This document shows positions 1 through 6,205 of a DNA stretch of 6,394 nt, piece by piece (the stretch's first letter is position 1; each line of letters starts with the position of its first letter). The stretch lies in the NCBI GenBank assembly GCA_012961655.1, contig DTYX01000166.1, forward strand, positions 1-6,394. The letters are read 5' to 3'. The stretch is from Candidatus Poribacteria bacterium. Lineage in GTDB: Bacteria; Poribacteria; WGA-4E; DTYX01. The position numbers and the translations under genes were made by a program. Under the pieces are notes generated by a model. The model searched no databases. It saw only the letters and a list, made by a program, of their open reading frames with translations, and was not told where the DNA came from.

Positions 1-638
1 CCTGCGAGGAAAAAATTATTGCGAATATACAGAAACATTATCCAGACCATGCTATTTTGGGAGAAGAGTTTGGGGCGAGTGAAGGTCAGTCCGATTTCAA
101 ATGGATAATCGACCCCATCGACGGAACCAAAAACTTCATCCGCGGCATTCCGATGTATGGAACATTAATTGGTCTGGAAAAATCAGGAGAGTGCGTTTTG
201 GGAGTGGCATACTCGCCAGCGTTGAATGAGTTGGTATATGCTGCAAAAGGCAGCGGATGCTTCGCCGACGGCAACCGAGTTACCGTTTCAGAAATCGGTA
301 GTTTGGATGAGGCGTTGATGTTATACGGCAGTTTCAAACCATTTGATGATGGTGGATGGCGCAATCTGTTCTTCTGGTTCGCCGAACGCACAACAGACCA
401 GAGAGGATACGGAGATTATTATGGATATATGCTCATAGCAAAAGGTTGTGGGGAATTTATGCTTGAAGCTGCTGTGTCTCCCTGGGATTTAGCCGCCATC
501 AAAATCATCGTTGAAGAAGCCGGAGGCAAATTCACCAATTTCGATGGCGAATCGACGATATACTCACCGACGGCAGTTGCATCCAACGGTTTAATGCATG
601 ATATAGTTTTGAATGCCATTCAGCAGTTCAAGAATTAG
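1..638 (+). CDS. hisN: Histidinol-phosphatase / inositol monophosphatase family protein, 5' truncated by window edge
   Basis: This is a Mg2+-dependent phosphomonoesterase of the inositol monophosphatase superfamily. The frame is open from base 3, so the true start lies upstream; about 211 residues are visible of a family norm near 260. All three family signatures appear in order: GEE (metal-binding Glu, visible residues about 20-22), WIIDPIDGTKNF (metal-binding Asp pair, about 34-45) and SPWDLAA followed by an EEAGG (about 159-174), where the Asp is the late metal ligand. The DGTKNF-IRGIPMYGTLIGLE stretch, with Lys rather than Thr after DGT, resembles HisN-type histidinol phosphatases (histidine biosynthesis, histidinol-phosphate to histidinol) more than inositol phosphatases. 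Substrate is therefore inferred, and inositol-1-phosphate or another sugar phosphate remains possible. The protein is presumably cytoplasmic. No other his gene is in view. The next gene follows after 55 bases on the same strand. Confidence 0.85.
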   Translation, partial: CEEKIIANIQKHYPDHAILGEEFGASEGQSDFKWIIDPIDGTKNFIRGIPMYGTLIGLEKSGECVLGVAYSPALNELVYAAKGSGCFADGNRVTVSEIGSLDEALMLYGSFKPFDDGGWRNLFFWFAERTTDQRGYGDYYGYMLIAKGCGEFMLEAAVSPWDLAAIKIIVEEAGGKFTNFDGESTIYSPTAVASNGLMHDIVLNAIQQFKN

Positions 639-693
639 GAACCGAGTCTTTCAAAAAAACTCAGTTTCTATGTATTTGAGAAAGGATTACCTT

Positions 694-1260
694 ATGAAAC
701 GACAAATAGTCTATTTTTCCGGACCGGGCGAAGCAAATACAGATGAAGTTTTAAAACTAGCTGCCCAAAGAGCACAAGAACTTGGCATCAAGCATATAGT
801 TGTAGCAACTACAACAGGCGAGACGGCTCTCAGAGCAGCAGAGACAGTGAAAGGGCAGGATGTGAAAATTATCGGAGTGACGTTACATGCTGGCACCTGG
901 GAGAAGTACGATTCGCCGCATTCTGAAAAAGTCAAACGCGCAGAGAAGATGGGCGTTAAGTTTCTCACCTGCACTCACGCGTTAATGGGTAACCTCTCCA
1001 CAAGTATTATGGAAAAATTCGGCGGCGTCAGTTGGAGTGATTTGATAGCTTACACATACTACACTTTTTCGCAGGGAACGAAAGTAGCAGTGGAAATCGT
1101 TGTCATGGCTGCGGATGCCGCTTTGATTCCCGTCAATAGAGAAGTTATCGCCATCGCCGGCAGCGACACCGGCGCTGACACTGCTTTGGTTATTCAACCC
1201 GCGTATTCTACTGATTTCTTCTCTCTGCATGTGCGTGAAATCATAGCAAAACCGCGGTAG
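694..1260 (+). CDS. Stand-alone pyruvate kinase alpha/beta (C-terminal) domain-like protein
   Basis: The product is 188 residues and matches the pattern of proteins made only of the pyruvate kinase C-terminal fold (PK_C), without the catalytic barrel. Visible support: the N-terminal YFSGPGEANTDEVL segment, an alpha/beta core with HIVVATTTGETALRAAE (about 34-50), IIGVTLHAG (59-67), a THALMG segment (94-99), and the C-terminal VIAIAGSDTGADTALVIQPA (151-170) ending in EIIAKPR. In full pyruvate kinase this domain binds allosteric effectors; the role of free-standing versions is not established, so no enzymatic function is assigned. ATG at 694 was chosen because AAAGGA (681-686) sits 7 bases upstream. 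The in-frame ATGs at 613 and 670 lack a ribosome site, and 613 would overlap the phosphatase gene. It may be co-transcribed with the phosphatase. Confidence 0.8.
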   Translation: MKRQIVYFSGPGEANTDEVLKLAAQRAQELGIKHIVVATTTGETALRAAETVKGQDVKIIGVTLHAGTWEKYDSPHSEKVKRAEKMGVKFLTCTHALMGNLSTSIMEKFGGVSWSDLIAYTYYTFSQGTKVAVEIVVMAADAALIPVNREVIAIAGSDTGADTALVIQPAYSTDFFSLHVREIIAKPR

Positions 1261-1379
1261 GTAAATGTTTCCCTTTTCAAAAGCGTGTGTAATTGTAGTA
1301 ACAGTCGTTTGCTTGCGCACAGGAGAAACGAATAATCCGACCATTTTCTCCGTCTGCCGTATTCTATTTTATCCTTTCT
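1261..1379. other. Convergent intergenic region with a weak hairpin
   Basis: This gap separates two genes that point at each other. The only structure seen is GGAGAAA (1322-1328) facing TTTCTCC (1345-1351), a 7-base-pair stem with a 16-base loop, followed on the + strand by a T-rich but interrupted tract (about 1360-1378). It could serve as a poor terminator for the + strand gene. The loop is long and the stem AT-biased, so this is a weak call. Confidence 0.3.
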
Positions 1380-2483
1380 CTAATACTTCGTCGTCCGCGC
1401 TTCGCTTTTTCCGACCTCCATCGGGTCATGCCCATATTGAGCTTTATACTGTTCATGCAACTGCCGTTCATGTTCTGTGACTTCAGTTAACGGCAATTGT
1501 ATAGGTATACTACCTTTGAGAGCCGATTCGCGGATGGCGATGAGAATTTCTTGGTCTTTCCGCGCATTTTCCGCGCCGTATTCTGGCTCCGTATCCTCGA
1601 CAACAGCTTTGTAGATGCTGTAATGCGCGGCGGCGCGCGCCACATCGTCCGCGTCGCCGAGTCCATACTTCTTGAGCGGATTTTCCCAGACGACGGGCGG
1701 GTCAGTATCAACACGCGCTTCTACGATAGTGCGTTTGCCATTGATTTCTTCAGTGATTCCCTGGATGGGATAGCTCTTGGTTTCACGCCCATTGTAGATT
1801 TGCAATTCATTGCCGACGATAGCGCCTTCGGTTCCGTCGATTTCCCAGTAATTACCGCGACGGCGCGTGGGCAATTCATAGAGCGCCGATGCGCCGTTTT
1901 CAAATTCTACGACACCAATTTCACGCGGCGCTCCTGGACCTTTGGGCACATAACCAACCGCGCACTTAGCTTCACTCTGAATGAGTGTTCGGATGGCATT
2001 CATCCCGTGATAAGACCCCGATGCGTACCACAGATGCGCGTATCTGACCTCTCCTATCAAACCTGCGTCGACGATAGCGCGTTTTAAGCGTTCATGAGGC
2101 CAGCGCCAGACATTCTCCGATTCCTCCAACTTCACGCCGAATTCTTTGGCGGAATTAATCATGATGTCTGCGTAAGCCAAAGTCGTGGCAATCGGCGTTT
2201 CCGTCAAAACATGCGCGCCATGCATCGCGGCGAGGCGCGTAATGGTATGATGTCCGTCAGGGCGGACAGCGACCAGCACAACATCGGGCTTTTCAGCTTT
2301 CAACATATCTTCGACATCGGTATAGCCTGCAACATTATGCTGTCCTGCGACCTCTTTCACAAGTTCCTCGTTGAGGTCACAAACAGCGACCAATCTATAA
2401 ATATCCGTCAATTTAGGTATCGTGGCAAGGTGTGCTCTCGCTCTCCCACCTGTGCCGACGACAGCTATCTTTAATATTTCCAT
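1380..2483 (-). CDS. Gfo/Idh/MocA family NAD(P)-dependent oxidoreductase with EKP motif changed to ETP
   Basis: The product is 367 residues, close to the usual family size. The N-terminal Rossmann fold shows IAVVGTGGRARAH (about 6-18), an acidic residue after the second strand (VAVCD, 32-36) expected to contact the NAD(P) ribose, and KPDVVLVAVRPDGHH (65-79). The segment that normally holds the catalytic EKP reads LTETPIA (93-99), so Thr replaces Lys. The second domain includes ENVWRWPHERLKRAI, then GLIGEV and SGSYHG (155-160), whose His is a candidate active-site residue. Family members oxidise or reduce sugars, inositols and related polyols; the substrate cannot be told here. The start at 2483 was chosen because GGAGGA (2488-2493 on this strand) sits 4 bases upstream; an in-frame ATG at 2495 overlaps that ribosome site and would add only four residues. 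The protein is probably cytoplasmic, with no signal peptide. No confident promoter was found upstream. Confidence 0.92.
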   Translation of the reverse strand: MEILKIAVVGTGGRARAHLATIPKLTDIYRLVAVCDLNEELVKEVAGQHNVAGYTDVEDMLKAEKPDVVLVAVRPDGHHTITRLAAMHGAHVLTETPIATTLAYADIMINSAKEFGVKLEESENVWRWPHERLKRAIVDAGLIGEVRYAHLWYASGSYHGMNAIRTLIQSEAKCAVGYVPKGPGAPREIGVVEFENGASALYELPTRRRGNYWEIDGTEGAIVGNELQIYNGRETKSYPIQGITEEINGKRTIVEARVDTDPPVVWENPLKKYGLGDADDVARAAAHYSIYKAVVEDTEPEYGAENARKDQEILIAIRESALKGSIPIQLPLTEVTEHERQLHEQYKAQYGHDPMEVGKSEARTTKY

Positions 2484-2576
2484 GTTGTCCTCCATAAAGT
2501 TATGAAATACAAACTTACGCTAACTTTTGCCTTATATTTATTATCTATACTTTCGCAGATTTTTGATAATGTCAGT

Positions 2577-2644
2577 GTTTACCCCGTGAGATAAGTAGTT
2601 ACCATTGACCCCTTGTTAGGTCTCTACTATCTTAGGGGGTGAAT
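2577..2644. repeat. Long imperfect inverted repeat between the oxidoreductase and the kinase remnant
   Basis: The left arm at 2581-2598 (ACCCCGTGAGATAAGTAG) faces the right arm at 2624-2640 (CTACTATCTTAGGGGGT). The arms pair at about 15 positions with one bulged A, one G-T wobble and one mismatch, around a 25-base middle that has its own small GACC/GGTC dyad (2607-2610 and 2619-2622). Weaker pairing extends it to 2577-2644. It could fold as a stem-loop in RNA from either strand. It lies about 95 bases upstream of the oxidoreductase start and about 50 bases past the kinase remnant. Possible identities are a terminator for the - strand unit above, a regulatory site, or a small non-autonomous repeat; none is proven. 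The rest of 2484-2691 is AT-rich with no gene. Confidence 0.5.
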
Positions 2645-2691
2645 ATACTTTTCCATAAATACGCTTATACGGAGTATTTACCTAAACCCGT

Positions 2692-3084
2692 CTAGTCATC
2701 TGCTAATCCCAACCCACTTCCCTGTACCTCACGTGTGAGCGTGTCATCCATCCGATAAAACCGTTCAAAGATGCGCTTCTGCTCTCGTTTCGGAATGCCG
2801 ATGCCATTATCCACGACGGCAAGTGTCACGGTATCTCCATCCCGCTCAAGTTTCACCGACACTCGCTTAGGAGGATGGGAGTATTTCACCGCGTTGTGCA
2901 GCAGGTTCCACAAAACCTCCGCGATGGTGTCCCGGTCAAATAGAATCGGCGGAATATCTTCTGTGACCTGAATGTGAATTTCGCATGGTTCCTCATTCTC
3001 ATGCATCTGTCGCTGGAAGACCTCGACGGTTTCCCGCACTACTGTGACGAAAAACAGTTCGGTTGTGATGTTTGGAAAACATGT
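2692..3084 (-). pseudogene. Histidine kinase HATPase domain remnant, truncated at both ends
   Basis: The open frame, bounded by stops, encodes most of a sensor histidine kinase ATP-binding domain. Numbered from a possible GTG at 3039 (115 residues), it has the N box (NLLHNAVKYS, 45-54), G1 box (DNGIGIP, 77-83), F box (FERFY, 91-95) and the start of the G2 box (GSGLGL, 107-112). After GSGLGLA the normal continuation (typically IV plus some 30-40 residues with GG and a final S-G-T/S-F segment) is missing; the frame reads DD then TAG. Upstream, homologous-looking sequence (TTELFFVTVVRETVEVF) continues before the GTG and then hits a stop at 3085-3087, and no sensor domain or phospho-accepting His helix is present in any - strand frame. 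There is no ribosome site at the GTG. It is best read as a gene fragment. A small stand-alone ATPase protein is a less likely alternative, as it lacks the rest of the fold. Confidence 0.75.
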
Positions 3085-3181
3085 TCATGCGTCTATGTAA
3101 TCGTCTGCCTGTGTTTACTTCACAAACTGCCGTAGCACGCAGACAGGATAAGATTGATTGGTCTCAAAGTAGCTTATTGTA

Positions 3182-5125
3182 TCAGATAAATATCTTATAG
3201 TTTCTGAATCCGAATACCGGTCCCAATATCGCCCAGATACTGCCCATGACATAATCGCCAAGGATGAGACCGAGGAAGAAGGGAATTGCTTTCCGATGCG
3301 TCTTTATCCCGCCCTGTTTCAAGAGTATAAATTTCACCAGCCAACCGATGAAGAATGCAAACCAGAAGTAATCCATGGCGTAGCTTATCGCCAGGGCATA
3401 TCCCGCAGGATGGAAGGGCCACCATACGAACCGCATGCGCATAATCATCAGGATGAAGGTAAAGCCCAGTCCGCCACTCATGTATGAGAGTCTGATGCTA
3501 TCTGGGTCGGACGGAAACTGAAGCCATCTCTGCAGCCGGTTGAACGTCTCCCTGCCGACCCAATCTTTAAACCCACCTGCTCCCGAAGCCGCGCCTTCGC
3601 GGTATGTTATGTCCAGATTTGCCCAGTATACGGAGAACAGACTCACTAAAACGGCTAGCAACAACGCCACCAGTAGTCCTTTGTTACTTATCCGGGCGTT
3701 CTCACCCATCTTGAACGCCTCGAGCTGATTAGGCATGGGGTGATTGCGAAAACCGCGGTTGAACCAGTGAAGCAGTGAGAGACCAGTCTGGCTTGAGGGC
3801 AACATATTCTTCGTGCCGAGCGTGAAGCTCATGATGTATAGAGGATTGGCATAGTGGTCGCCGGCGGAAATTTCATGAGGCGTTCCTAGTTCAGCGCGCA
3901 CCCTGGTTATGGCGAGAGCCAGAAGTAGAAACATCAACAGAAATATCCCTACAACCCATACCTCTATACCCGCCAGGTATAAAAACCAGAAAATAAATCC
4001 GCCGGAGAGAATGACCCCGAAAACCGCCGAACGGTAAGTTAGCGGCTCGTTTTTGTCGTCTATATTCGTTGACATACCGATGGCCTTTTTGCCCACCTCT
4101 ATGAGATGTCTCCTCGTCGTCCATATTGCCAGCAGTCCCACTGCGAACCATGCTCCGGAAGCCTGTTCGCTGAAATAAGGGAATCCCCTCAAACCGAATG
4201 CTCTGCCAAACACCTGCTCCATCATCCTGAAGACAAAGAAAAACCAGCACGAAAAAGAAAGATCCAAGGGCAAAAAGAAAGTCAAACCTATCGCAAATGG
4301 GTACATGGATATCCTCATTCCACGTAACACATCCCAGGGTCTATCGGTAAAAACACTACCGACGTTGGTGAGTTTGATGTATTTTATCGCCGGAACGGCA
4401 GGATAGATGAAATTCAGACCGTTTATTATATCTATGATAGCCGCCAGAGCAAATCCCGCCCACATCACTTTGCTTAAAAATAAAGTCGAACCACCTGCAT
4501 GGGACATCCCTAGAGGGAGTTGAATTATTGGGTAAGCGAGTTTTTCCTGTTCCGTCCATCGTTTGCGGATGAGAATGTTGACGCAGAGCATCATGAAGAT
4601 TAAACCCAGGAAGAATCCGCCCCACATCAGCAGCGGCTTAACCCAGGGCCAGAAGTTCTTCTCGATGTAGATGCTGGCTTCACCCCTATAGTAGCCTTCC
4701 AGCACTGATTTGTCCGTCACGGTGAGCCAGGAAGGAATATATCTGAAAAAAAGCTGTTCCCACTCGTTTTCGGGGGTGGCAAACCAAAAGGCGTGAGCTA
4801 TCTGCCCGAAGAGGTTTTGGAAAGTGTCATGCCCCGAAAAAGTCATCGACACCGCTTGCATTATGTAGACAATCAATAATTCAGCCTGATTAAGGGCTGA
4901 ACGAGGGGCAAACCTTTTCAGGAGAAAGTTGAAGAAGGTGACGACGAATAGTATAAAGACAGGCTCGACGAAAAGCGGCAGACACGAACCGTCGAGCGAA
5001 TAATACTTAACCTCGACAATGGTAACCCAGTAGACGGTTATCGGTATCAGCAAGACACCAATCAAGAGTGAGCGCAGAGTAACTCTAAACTGAGCATCAG
5101 CCCGTTTGATGTGTTTCTCCCTCAT
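3182..5125 (-). CDS. Large polytopic inner-membrane protein, DUF6785/DUF6784-type
   Basis: The product is 647 residues with roughly 12-14 hydrophobic membrane segments, for example about 18-36, 50-70, 80-96, 163-185, 219-238, 273-300, 325-337, 366-385, 387-407, 483-503, 549-563, 575-600 and 613-636. A conserved-looking loop, RKRWTEQEKLAYPIIQLPL (about 187-205), and a C-terminal FVWWPFHPAGYALA (566-579) match my recollection of the DUF6785 and DUF6784 domains common in Planctomycetes and Poribacteria. The short N-terminus is basic (MREKHIKR), in keeping with an uncleaved membrane anchor. The size and many-helix layout suggest a transporter, but no substrate is known and none is claimed. ATG at 5125 has GGAGG at 5130-5134 with a 4-base gap, and a strong promoter lies upstream (5182-5210). 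The protein appears intact. It is divergent from the LamG gene; the shared intergenic region could couple their control. Confidence 0.85.
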   Translation of the reverse strand: MREKHIKRADAQFRVTLRSLLIGVLLIPITVYWVTIVEVKYYSLDGSCLPLFVEPVFILFVVTFFNFLLKRFAPRSALNQAELLIVYIMQAVSMTFSGHDTFQNLFGQIAHAFWFATPENEWEQLFFRYIPSWLTVTDKSVLEGYYRGEASIYIEKNFWPWVKPLLMWGGFFLGLIFMMLCVNILIRKRWTEQEKLAYPIIQLPLGMSHAGGSTLFLSKVMWAGFALAAIIDIINGLNFIYPAVPAIKYIKLTNVGSVFTDRPWDVLRGMRISMYPFAIGLTFFLPLDLSFSCWFFFVFRMMEQVFGRAFGLRGFPYFSEQASGAWFAVGLLAIWTTRRHLIEVGKKAIGMSTNIDDKNEPLTYRSAVFGVILSGGFIFWFLYLAGIEVWVVGIFLLMFLLLALAITRVRAELGTPHEISAGDHYANPLYIMSFTLGTKNMLPSSQTGLSLLHWFNRGFRNHPMPNQLEAFKMGENARISNKGLLVALLLAVLVSLFSVYWANLDITYREGAASGAGGFKDWVGRETFNRLQRWLQFPSDPDSIRLSYMSGGLGFTFILMIMRMRFVWWPFHPAGYALAISYAMDYFWFAFFIGWLVKFILLKQGGIKTHRKAIPFFLGLILGDYVMGSIWAILGPVFGFRNYKIFI

Positions 5126-5181
5126 TTTCCCTCCTCATCGGAAATGCTGTAACACACACAAATTGCCTTCTATTTAGCTTT

Positions 5182-5210
5182 ATTATACCAGAAATCAATG
5201 CTTCAGTCAA
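5182..5210 (-). promoter_or_regulatory. Strong sigma-70-like promoter for the membrane protein gene
   Basis: Reading the - strand, TTGACT (5210-5205) is followed by a 17-base spacer and a perfect TATAAT (5187-5182). The bases before the -10 are TGG, giving an extended -10 element. Transcription would begin near 5175 and give a leader of about 50 bases before the ATG at 5125. Confidence 0.75.
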
Positions 5211-5218
5211 CCATTTAG

Positions 5219-5296
5219 AAATTCCCCCACAGGGTGCGTGAAACAAAAGCGGCACGGAGGCACGCCGCTACAACGAATTTTTTCATGGGGGAATTT
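5219..5296. repeat. 78-base element with perfect 11-base terminal inverted repeats and an inner hairpin
   Basis: AAATTCCCCCA (5219-5229) is perfectly inverted as TGGGGGAATTT (5286-5296). Inside lies a second dyad, AGCGGC (5248-5253) with GCCGCT (5264-5269), around a 10-base loop, followed by CTACAACGAA. The nested layout resembles a miniature non-autonomous element or a REP-like intergenic repeat. No coding frame of note and no clear flanking target duplication were seen. It sits between two divergent promoters without overlapping either. Confidence 0.6.
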
Positions 5297-5297
5297 G

Positions 5298-5321
5298 TAT
5301 CAATATAATTTTGCATTGATA
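5298..5321. promoter_or_regulatory. Candidate operator dyad overlapping the -35 box
   Basis: TATCAAT (5298-5304) is the exact inverse of ATTGATA (5315-5321), with a 10-base centre. The right arm covers the -35 hexamer of the LamG promoter (TTGATA, 5316-5321), a position where a bound dimer would block or guide RNA polymerase. The regulator is unknown, and chance occurrence in AT-rich sequence is possible. Confidence 0.4.
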
Positions 5322-5344
5322 TTTTTCTCAGAATTTGTTATAAT
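5316..5344 (+). promoter_or_regulatory. Strong sigma-70-like promoter for the LamG gene
   Basis: TTGATA (5316-5321, one mismatch to TTGACA) is followed by a 17-base spacer and a perfect TATAAT (5339-5344). TGT directly before it gives an extended -10. Transcription would begin near 5351, leaving a leader of about 35 bases before the GTG mini-ORF and about 70 before the LamG ATG at 5420. Confidence 0.75.
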
Positions 5345-5372
5345 AAAATCGCTACTTTCAAAATAATTATGA

Positions 5373-5380
5373 AAGGAGGT
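5373..5380 (+). promoter_or_regulatory. Near-perfect Shine-Dalgarno upstream of the LamG gene
   Basis: AAGGAGGT matches eight bases of the canonical anti-Shine-Dalgarno complement. It is placed for the GTG at 5385 (4 bases away), which is in another frame than the LamG protein. The in-frame ATG at 5369 lies before this site and cannot use it; an in-frame TTG at 5393 is 12 bases away; the ATG at 5420 is 39 bases away. Confidence 0.7.
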
Positions 5381-5384
5381 CGGT

Positions 5385-5423
5385 GTGAAAAGTTGTTTTG
5401 CCTTCACACTGAACTACAGATGA
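5385..5423 (+). CDS. Possible 12-residue leader ORF overlapping the LamG start
   Basis: GTG at 5385 opens a frame reading MKSCFAFTLNYR and ends at TGA (5421-5423). The stop overlaps the LamG ATG (5420-5422) as ATGA, the usual arrangement for translational coupling. It is the only start at ideal distance from the strong Shine-Dalgarno at 5373-5380. The LamG ATG itself has no recognisable ribosome site, so ribosomes finishing this ORF may re-initiate there. Alternatives are that this is the damaged start of the signal peptide of an ancestral gene, or that the LamG protein starts at the in-frame TTG at 5393. Confidence 0.4.
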   Translation: MKSCFAFTLNYR

Positions 5424-6190
5424 GTAGAACTTATGCGGCAATTGTAGCCTTGATTGCTTTATGTCTGGTCACTGGAAACAACTTCGCTGCTATTAACCCG
5501 GATGAGATAGCTGGTCTTTGGCTATTTGATGACGGGGCGGGAGATGTCCTGACGGACTCCTCCGGTAATGGCAACGATGGTGCGTTGATTAATGGCCCGA
5601 CTTGGATTGATGGCAAATTTGGCAAAGCACTCCAGTTTGATTCATCAAAACAACAAAGAGTGGAAATTCCGAATTCTGACAGCTTAAACCCAACTGATGC
5701 CATCACAATCATGGCTTGGGGGTATCTGGAGGATACCGGTGGAAACCGTCGATTCTTACAGAAGTCTGAGGGAGGCGGTGATAATCAATATCGATTGTTG
5801 TTGGAATGGGGAAACTTTAGATTTGATGCAGGACCCGGCGTTAGTCCACAAACAATCGATGTTCCAATTTTTTCAGTGCAAGAATGGCACCATGTGGCTG
5901 GCGTTTACGATGGCGCAGAAATCGCTCTCTACATCGATGGTGAGAAAGCCGGTAGCCAACCGGCAAGCGGTCAGATGATTCCAAGCAGTGGACCGATATT
6001 CATAGGGACCAAACAGCCCGCTGCTCCCGAAGGTGACTATTGGAATGGTGCAATCGATGAAGTTGCTATCATCACCCGCGGTGTAACTCAGGAAGAGATT
6101 CAGGAAGTTATGAAAGGCTTCGCTAATTTAACTGCTGTCAATCTGGCGGGCAAAGTTGCACACACCTGGGGTTTAATAAAGTCTAAGTAA
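5420..6190 (+). CDS. Secreted LamG-domain (concanavalin A-like lectin/glucanase fold) protein
   Basis: From ATG 5420 the product is 256 residues. It begins with a good signal peptide: MSR, a hydrophobic core TYAAIVALIALCLVTG, and likely cleavage after GNNFA or the next Ala (23-24). A LamG-type jelly-roll domain follows from about 31 to 222, with the familiar AGLWLFDDGAGD, DSSGNGNDG, GKFGKALQFD, VEIP, WHHVAGVYDG, ALYIDGEKAG, FIGTK and NGAIDEVAI segments in order. Such domains bind glycans or other surface ligands; no catalytic domain accompanies it. A short tail (about 236-256, LTAVNLAGKVAHTWGLIKSK) follows the domain. A strong promoter (5316-5344) precedes the gene. The start is uncertain: 5420 gives the cleanest signal peptide but has no ribosome site, TTG 5393 would add nine residues, and ATG 5369 would add seventeen. 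The protein is expected in the periplasm, at the surface or outside the cell. Confidence 0.85.
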   Translation: MSRTYAAIVALIALCLVTGNNFAAINPDEIAGLWLFDDGAGDVLTDSSGNGNDGALINGPTWIDGKFGKALQFDSSKQQRVEIPNSDSLNPTDAITIMAWGYLEDTGGNRRFLQKSEGGGDNQYRLLLEWGNFRFDAGPGVSPQTIDVPIFSVQEWHHVAGVYDGAEIALYIDGEKAGSQPASGQMIPSSGPIFIGTKQPAAPEGDYWNGAIDEVAIITRGVTQEEIQEVMKGFANLTAVNLAGKVAHTWGLIKSK

Positions 6191-6205
6191 TGGATTTGTC
6201 GGTAG

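Noticed and set aside
613..693. N-terminal extension of the pyruvate-kinase-like protein from ATG 613 or 670.
   Set aside because: It lacks a ribosome site, overlaps the phosphatase gene from 613, and adds residues unlike the family N-terminus; ATG 694 has AAAGGA at the right distance.
1497..2087. Open frame of 196 codons on the + strand.
   Set aside because: It is antisense to the well-supported Gfo/Idh/MocA gene, has no recognisable domain, and its composition follows from the opposite coding strand.
2605..2633. TTGACC with a 17-base spacer and TATCTT on the + strand.
   Set aside because: The -10 match is weak, nothing is encoded downstream on the + strand, and it lies inside the large inverted repeat.
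3891..4250. Alternative - strand frame of 119 codons inside the membrane protein gene.
   Set aside because: It is a shadow frame; the main frame is a continuous hydrophobic protein with membrane segments throughout.
5304..5309. A further TATAAT on the + strand.
   Set aside because: It has no acceptable -35 at 16-18 bases upstream; the 5316-5344 promoter is much better.
5369..5419. LamG protein starting at ATG 5369.
   Set aside because: The strong Shine-Dalgarno lies after this ATG, and the extra residues would put a charged, Cys-containing stretch ahead of an otherwise ideal signal peptide.
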